This document shows, piece after piece, positions 57,724 through 64,000 of a stretch of 64,000 nucleotides of DNA. Numbering within the stretch: the stretch's first letter is position 1; every line of letters begins with the position of its first letter. A program made the translations under genes and the position numbers. Under the pieces are notes generated by a model. That model saw only the letters and a list, made by a program, of their open reading frames with translations, searched no databases and was not told the origin of the DNA. The stretch covers positions 30,456,134 through 30,520,133 of the forward strand of contig NC_077239.1 of assembly GCF_947179165.1 (NCBI RefSeq). Reading direction: 5' to 3'. Origin of the DNA: Solanum dulcamara (lineage: Eukaryota > Streptophyta > Magnoliopsida > Solanales > Solanaceae).

Positions 57724-59267
57724 TCCGACCATTACACTTGGCACAAAAACATCCCCTTTAAATGCTCCTTTTTGTTGTGGAGGGCTTTTAGAGGCAAGCT
57801 GCCAACAGAGGAAAAGATCACTGCATTTGGATATGTTTCCACACCATGCTATTGCTTCCACAGTCCAGGTCCGGACACCATAGAGCACATTTTCAGCACT
57901 GGCCATTTCGCTAGGAATATTTGGCACTACTTCTCAAATTCCCTAGGCATAAGGCATGAAGCCACACCCCTCAAACCTCTTGTTATGAGCTGGTGGCTTC
58001 GCAAGTACCGCATAGAAGATCACAAACTTATCCTCCATTCCACCCCAATATTTATATGTTGGATTTTGTGGAAGAATAGGTGCGCGAGCAAATACGGGGG
58101 GAAGAGTTCTAGCTTAGCGAGAGTGAAATTTGCATTTTTCAAGGACATCTCAAATCTTCTTAGAGTCTCGTACCCCTATATCGATTGGACCTCGAACTGG
58201 ATCCACACCATCTCCTGCATAGATAAGTGTACTCATGAGATAAAGATCACCCAAGTCTCGTGGATTAAGCCACAACTCGGTTTCGTCAAGCTGAACACTG
58301 ACGGCAGCGCATTGGGTAATCCAGGGGCAATTGGGGGGGTGGCATCTTAAGAGATCACATGGGTAAATTCATCTTCGCCTACACCATACTGTTAGGGGAG
58401 GGAACCAATAATCAAGCTGAACTAGAGGCGGCAGTTTATGGGCTTAAATGGTGCATTCAACAGGGTTTTTAGCACGTTATCCTAGAAGTTGACTCGGAGT
58501 TGCTCACTAAATGGATCAATCATCAGACTAAACCTCCGTGGAGCCTTCACTAGGTAACTCAGGACCTTGTTGGTATTTCCAAATTATTTGTTCACTTTTC
58601 TTGCAGGCATGTATACAGGGAGGCAAACTTCACTGCAGATGCTCTCTCCAAGCACAGTCACACTCTTACCACTCCAGGCCACTACACCACCCTCCAGCAG
58701 CTACCTCGTGGTACTCGAGGTTACTACATGCTAGATAGTGTCGGCCTACCGAGCTTCAGACGGAGGAAGACCAAACGGATTAAAAAGCTTCCATGATCTA
58801 CTATTTTATGTTGCATCCTTGGATTGAGCACCCAATTGCAGTGTTTGTGATTTTCCATGTTATATCTTAGCCATGTTATTTGATGTTCATCGTCTATGCT
58901 AATTTTGTTGTATATATAGCATTTATGAGGATTCATCCCCAGTTTTATTTAGATTTTTCCTTTATTTTATGTAAAGGAAGAGTCTCCCTTATTTATGCTT
59001 TCCTAGTTTCTTTGTATCGAGAGGAGTCATTTCCTTTAGGTGCATAGTTTCTAGGTTTTCTTTTCATGTGCTTGTATCGGGGATGAGTTGGCTACCCTTA
59101 GTAGGATGGTCGTCTTATGAACCACCATAGGATTGGAGGTTAGGTTTATGTCCCCCTCCGTGTATTTTTCTGTTTTTATGTATAATACAGCTTGGGGGTG
59201 AGCGGCTCAACCCCTGGTCGCGCATGAGAGGTGGGAGCCTCATGCAAGGTCTGTTCCCTTAAAAAAA
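57724..59267 (+). pseudogene. LINE ORF2 3' fragment (zf-RVT and RNase H), second copy
   Basis: It begins within the zf-RVT domain (57772 onward: LLWRAFRGKLPTEE, PDTIEHIF) and continues through RNase H and the 3' UTR. It shares the seven-G frameshift (58333-58339) with the first copy. It lacks the stop at 44111 (DWTSNWIH here), but has gained stops in RNase H (CAG to TAG near 58470 and 58550). In RNase H it reads NNQAELEAAVYG, closer to the family consensus than the first copy (NNQSELEVVVYG), so each copy has its own private changes. Confidence 0.92.
59222..59245 (+). other. LINE 3' hairpin, second copy
   Basis: gcatgag (59222-59228) pairs with ctcatgc (59239-59245) around the same loop. Relative to 45141-45164, a C-G pair has become T-A. 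Confidence 0.75.
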
Positions 59268-59285
59268 ACAATGGAATTAGAGAGA
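59268..59285. repeat. LINE right target-site duplication, second copy
   Basis: acaatggaattagagaga follows an eight-A run. Its presence here without a matching left copy shows that this fragment came by duplication and not by a new insertion. Confidence 0.93.
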
Positions 59286-60228
59286 AAATTCCTGAACCAA
59301 AACTTTCAAAAGCAAATTGTACAAACAATAGAAGTATAATAAAAAGCGATATTATATAGTACATAACCAACTTGTCCTTGAATGAAATGTTAATGGCTAG
59401 AAGCACACGTATCGTTCAACAGCTATGTTCTTCTAGCCACTTATACATAGTAGTAATTAGTGAAAAGAATATACGAAAGCAAAGACTGAAATTTAACGGA
59501 TCATATAAGATATTGTTCGAAAAAACAATAGGAAATACAATTGACGAAGAAGATGGCTTTGAGGTGTGAAGAATCACTTTCTTTAAAGAGATATTGCATG
59601 TATACATATTGGGAAAAATACAAACAAATCCCTTTAGAATACAACAAAGCACTTTTGTTTATACTTGCAGATTTTTCTTCTGCTACTCTAGGCAGTCTTT
59701 ATATTTATAGAACATAAGAAATGACTTTTCATAAAATTCATGTTCTTTCATGAACAAATAACTTTTCATAATAATTATTTTCTTTCATGAATAGACATGT
59801 TTGTTCAATTCAAGACCTCTATATATTATAAAATATTAAATAATCTCCCACTAGTTTGTAATATTTCTCATAATAGCATGCATACCAGAGAGTATCTTAT
59901 AATAGATTTGACCTTTCCATTCGTGCAAGTACTTTAAAGTTCCGATGAAGTTATTGGTATCTTAAAAGATTTGAACCACAACTCCATGTGCCAAAATTGA
60001 AAATATCACACACATTATTTGTAGCTTAGAAAATTCAATAGTTGCTTAGCATGTTTATCGTCATGTGCTCATTCTGATTTCATGAATATTTACAAGACCA
60101 ATCCTTTAAATCTTGCTTGAAGTGACACCACTTTAATATACATATAGGTGAAATTAGCTACTATATCCCTGTTACTGTGGATATTTACTAATTTCATTAA
60201 GATTAGTTCCACCTCCATGTAATAGGCT
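59286..60228. other. AT-rich spacer, second copy
   Basis: Duplicate of 45203-46141 with a few substitutions and a 4-base insertion near 59477 (gaaagcaaagac against gaaaagac). No gene recognised. Confidence 0.6.
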
Positions 60229-63200
60229 TGTAATGACCCTGAAGATCATTTTTGATATTTTCGATAAAATTATCATTTTACCCCTCCCATCATCTGCCCC
60301 GAATCATTTTAGATTGGGTTTGAAAATTAATTTTTGGAAATCTTGTAAAAAATTGAGTTTTTGCTAGAGAAATGAGTTTTAAAGGCTTAAGTTGTCCAAT
60401 TTTGAGTTTTGAATTCATTTGGAGTTTCGAGTCTCGGAATGAAATTCCATTGATTTCATCAGTTCTGGAATGTGAAAATTGGTCTAGGAGAGTTTTCAAA
60501 ATCAAATTTGGAGTGGAAACGTGTAATTTGGGTCCGAAGATGGTTGATCCAAGTTTGACGTTGGTCAACATTTGGGGTTCGGGTGCTCTGATTGAATTTC
60601 TAATGGTTCTAATGGTTTGGGGAGGTGATTCTAATGTTAGGAATGGCTTCGTTGCAATTTTTTGGAAATCCTAAGCTCGTTTTAGTATTTTGGAGGCTTA
60701 AGTTAGTTTAGTTGCTACTTTTCGAGTTTTGGGTCAGGAGACTTTGAATTCAAATTTCGTCGATTTCATTGAGTCCGAAATATCATTTCCAATATGAAGA
60801 TTGATTTAAAATTTGATCCAAGTTTGACTTTGGTCGATATTTGGGGTTTGGGTGCTTGGATTGAATTTCTGATGGTTCCAATAATTTCGGGAGGTGATTC
60901 TAACGCTAGAAAGGGTTTCAGCGTAATTTTTGGAAGTCTTGAAATCGTTTTCATATTTTGGAGACCTAAGTTAGTTTAGATGCGAATTTTTGAGTTTCGT
61001 TCAAGTAGACCTCAAATTCAATTTCCATCGGTTTTATCGAGCCGAAAATATCATTTCCAAGCTAGTAGCATACTTGGTTTGTGTTTGGAAAGTTCCGAAT
61101 GAGTTTTTGGTATGTTTTTAAGCTTCTTGGGTGTTTTGGCGCTGTTTCAACAAATTGTGACAACTAAAAGGTTCATTATTAGTTTTAAAGATCGAAAAAT
61201 TATTCTGAAACTTCTAAAATTTTGAGCATGGTTTTATAGGACTTATCTGCAAAGATTGTTGCATTTTTACTGAGCCGAGATTGGACTTTTATAGTCTGTT
61301 GGGCAAAGGAGTTCAAAATTGAGTTTCGATTGAAGGAGCAAGTCCGTATTATTATTTATGATATTTAGAAAAAAGAATCGAGTCATTTTGCTATTTTTAT
61401 GAGGGATTTACGATTCTTTTAGTAAAAATTGGTCCAAATAGAGTTGTACAGATATATAAATATCAAATTGTGTTCATTTGATATTTTGAGCAGCATATCG
61501 GGACTTTTAGAGCTCGGAAAGGAGTGATTCTTGCGAATTTCTTCTCGATATAATATGGGATTAGTAAACATTCATCAATTTGACATTTTCTCATGATTTC
61601 TTCATTTGATTTTCTTTCCTTATTCGTAAATTTTTTGGGAAAAATTGGAGATTTATCATTTTGGACTCTGTTTTTGATGAAAAAGGTATATTTAGGATCC
61701 TTATGTTATGTGTAAAATGATTTTGATATAAACTTGTTGATTCATCAATTATTTTCATCATATTAACCACATATAATTTAGATTTTTCTGATAAAGTTAA
61801 AATTTGCTAAATTGAGGATTTCAAGGTCGATTTTAACTCTATTTTTGATGAAATTACATATTTGAACTTTGGCGAACATGGGTAAGATATTTTTTAAAAA
61901 CTATTTCATATTAGAGTTGGGGTTTCGGATTCGAATTTTGGGAGTTTTCTCAAGAACATGGATTTTAGTAAAATTGGTGTTTGAGGGCTAATTTCAACTC
62001 CGAATTCAAATTGATTTTCAACATTAGTTTCTAAATACTTCAAGGATCATTTTTAGTAAAAAAATCAGATTTTATTTTCTTTTTTGAAATTGGGTATTTG
62101 GGGTATTTCAGGCGAGTTTCAGCCTGATTTTCAAAAATATTGATTTGGGTATCATTAAACTCATGTTCAAATTGGGATTCCATATTTGAATATACTATCT
62201 TGATTCGGAGCACCAATGTAAAGGCAAGGCTCAATTTTTGGACTAGTGAAATCGGATTCGAGGCAAGTGTATTTCTAAACCTATTCTAAAGTTTGTAGGA
62301 TCATGTATTGTATTGTATGTGTTGATGATTAATAGAAAGTGTGTTATGAACTATTGATATTCAAATAAACTTTATGATAAAGAGTGGGGTAATAAATAAA
62401 AAAATTGAGATGAGATGACATGTGGTGTTCAATGGGATAGAACTTTGGTCTTGTTGTGAATATTTAGATATATTTATATGTTTTTTATATGATATTGATT
62501 AATTGGATGATTGTGGACTATATGGAATTATATGTGAATATCCATTCTGTTTTCACTCATTACTTGTGCATACATATATTTGTGATGGCTGAGGAAGTGA
62601 TATGCGTGAGATACTGGCTATTGGGACGGAGGTTTCTACTGGTCAAAGTGATTTGCTGAGGTCTTTTCCGATGGATGTTATAGCCGACGTCTCTTTCGGC
62701 AGATACATGATATATGTGAGGCCTCCATGGGTTCCAGTCTGAATTGATCAGCGTATGTGTAACATTACGCAGACATGCATCACAACATGTGAATCGCGTT
62801 GCATCTCATTGCATCATACATCTTTTGCCATTGTGGATGGTTTTACCCCTGATATTCCCCTGATATGTATTATTAATTGTGCTGATTTGCTTGAGAATTA
62901 AATTGTACTATTGTTTAGGTATATGAATAATATGCTGTTAGAACTGTTAGACAGGGCTGATTTCTGTACATGTTGTAGTCTGGAGGTTGGATGGTGTAGA
63001 AGGAGTACATGTGTTTTACTAGCTTTGCTTTGTCTTAGTTTTTTACTTTCTGGGTACCATATTTTTGGTACTCACTCTTTGCTAAATATACCTTTGTAGG
63101 TTCTGAGCTCGGATAGTGATCCAGTTTTTCTTATTTTCATCTGAGGCTTCTAAGTTGATTCAACAGGTAATTGTTGATGTCATCCATTTTTCCTATTCCT

Positions 63201-63452
63201 CTTTACTTTTTACTTTATTCTATTCGAGAGACAACAATTGATACTTGTATTTATTTTGTATCTTATAATTAGAAGGCTTGTACATGTGACAACCAGTCTG
63301 TGGGGGATTTTGTAGTTGACTAAGTTATCGCTTTATCTATATTTATTTATCTAAACTATCTTCCTCTTTACCTTCCGTATTTATTGGGTTTAGGTTGACT
63401 TGTCCGGTGGGAAAGGACAAATTTCATCATACCCCGTTATTAGGTTGTGATA
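60229..63452 (+). repeat. Element D LTR, second copy
   Basis: Duplicate of 46142-49364, 3224 bp, with the same mutated terminus gtgata. It also carries the degenerate 270-300-bp internal repeats. Confidence 0.85.
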
Positions 63453-64000
63453 AATTAGTATCAGATTCCCAAGTTCATAGGTCTCACGTGTACAAGGAAA
63501 GTCCAAGTAGATTCTTGAGGATCAGTACGGAGACGTCTGTACTTATTTTCGAGAGGCTATGAAGATTGTTAGGAAATACCTTCACTTCTTTATTCTTTAT
63601 TGTACGCCCTTGATCCAATCTAATTCCTACCATTTCACTCTGTCCTCTCTCATATAATGATGACTCCTTCTTGGTCCTGCGTGTGAGCAATTGAGGTGTC
63701 ATTACTTGGTATTAGTGTCAGATCTGGCATTGTGGCGGAAGTGATATAATTATGGGAATGATGTGTAGTCAGACTTGGAATGCTCTGCGACTTGAAAGGG
63801 ATGAGTAAGGTTGTGGTTCAATGATATGTTCTGAGGTTATGGCATTGAAAGTTGAACAATTGTTAACAGACTTCATGAACATCTCATCTTGTCTAGTTAA
63901 TTATTCAGCAACAAAAAATAGCATTGGTGTGTCTTATTCGACATTTGAAATGGTTTGACAATGAAGAATGGTATAATTAAGGGAATGAGTATGTGATGAG
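63453..64000 (+). other. Element D interior, second copy, cut by the window end
   Basis: Duplicate of 49365-49912, including the mutated primer site tagtatcagatt. No coding region recognised. Confidence 0.7.

Larger units (their letters stand above)
57724..64000 (+). repeat. Tandem duplication, second copy (runs off the window)
   Basis: It repeats 43643-49912: LINE 3' part, 3' hairpin, A-run, right target-site duplication, AT-rich spacer, LTR of D and the start of the D interior. It is joined on its left to the integrase remnant of E with no extra sequence. For 22 bases left of 57724 the two parental sequences still align at similar quality (57702 and 43621), so the exact crossover point is blurred. 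Confidence 0.93.

Noticed and set aside
57724..59285. Independent second, 5'-truncated LINE insertion
   Set aside because: The flanking sequence after the right TSD is also duplicated for more than 4.7 kb, and no left TSD is present, so it is part of the segmental duplication.
1..64000. CRISPR array, bacterial defence or prophage-like system
   Set aside because: No regularly spaced identical repeats with unique spacers were seen, and no prokaryotic gene organisation. All recognised proteins are plant retroelement proteins.
1..64000. tRNA or rRNA genes
   Set aside because: The tRNA-like matches are primer-binding sites (12-19 bp) next to LTRs, not full cloverleaf genes. Nothing else was convincing by eye.

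Overview
This window is repeat-dense plant nuclear DNA, almost entirely transposable elements at several nesting levels. The long-LTR Ty3/gypsy elements primed by initiator tRNA-Met, an Athila/Tat-like element with a TGGCGC-type primer site and an L1-clade LINE with a DUF4283/CCHC ORF1 all indicate a dicot. The LTR styles remind me of Solanaceae, but that is an inference I could not test. I found no convincing intact single-copy gene, no tRNA or rRNA, and no prokaryotic feature. The open reading frames that can be recognised belong to decayed transposable elements.

Layout. 1-7382: AT-rich DNA with two solo LTRs, at 1655-4349 (minus) and 5133-7284 (plus). The first sits inside a minus-strand reading-frame remnant, and its right edge is part of a 235-bp tandem duplication. 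7383-35483: one old Ty3/gypsy element (A, plus strand, about 11.4 kb without insertions, LTRs about 3.7 kb). It has been split by three younger insertions: a minus-strand gypsy element in its 5' LTR (B, 10219-18799), a minus-strand Athila-like non-autonomous element in its gag (F, 20539-26002), and a minus-strand solo LTR in its 3' LTR (G, 29527-32127). 35484-36210: spacer with a 139-bp array. 36211-45184: a nearly complete, mutated LINE (ORF1, ORF2, 3' hairpin, A-run) between 18-bp target-site duplications.

45203-64000: an AT-rich spacer, then gypsy LTR and internal fragments D (46142-52751), C (52752-about 56613) and E (minus, about 56614-57723). At about 57724 the sequence jumps back into the LINE ORF2 and repeats everything from 43643 onward to the end of the window, at an offset of 14,081 bp and roughly 99 percent identity by eye. 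The region is therefore a 14.1-kb tandem duplication whose unit runs from inside the LINE to inside a gypsy integrase remnant. It formed after the LINE inserted, because the second copy carries the LINE 3' target-site duplication.

How the parts relate. The elements do not work together as a system; they record a sequence of insertions, LTR-LTR recombinations (solo LTRs), small tandem duplications and one larger duplication. The points most worth a second look are the tandem duplication and its junction, a hairpin at the LINE 3' end whose two copies differ by a pairing-preserving double change, an ATGATTAA overlap linking LINE ORF1 and ORF2, and an unidentified Cys-rich ORF in the Athila-like element. 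I did not find a clearly new biological system.
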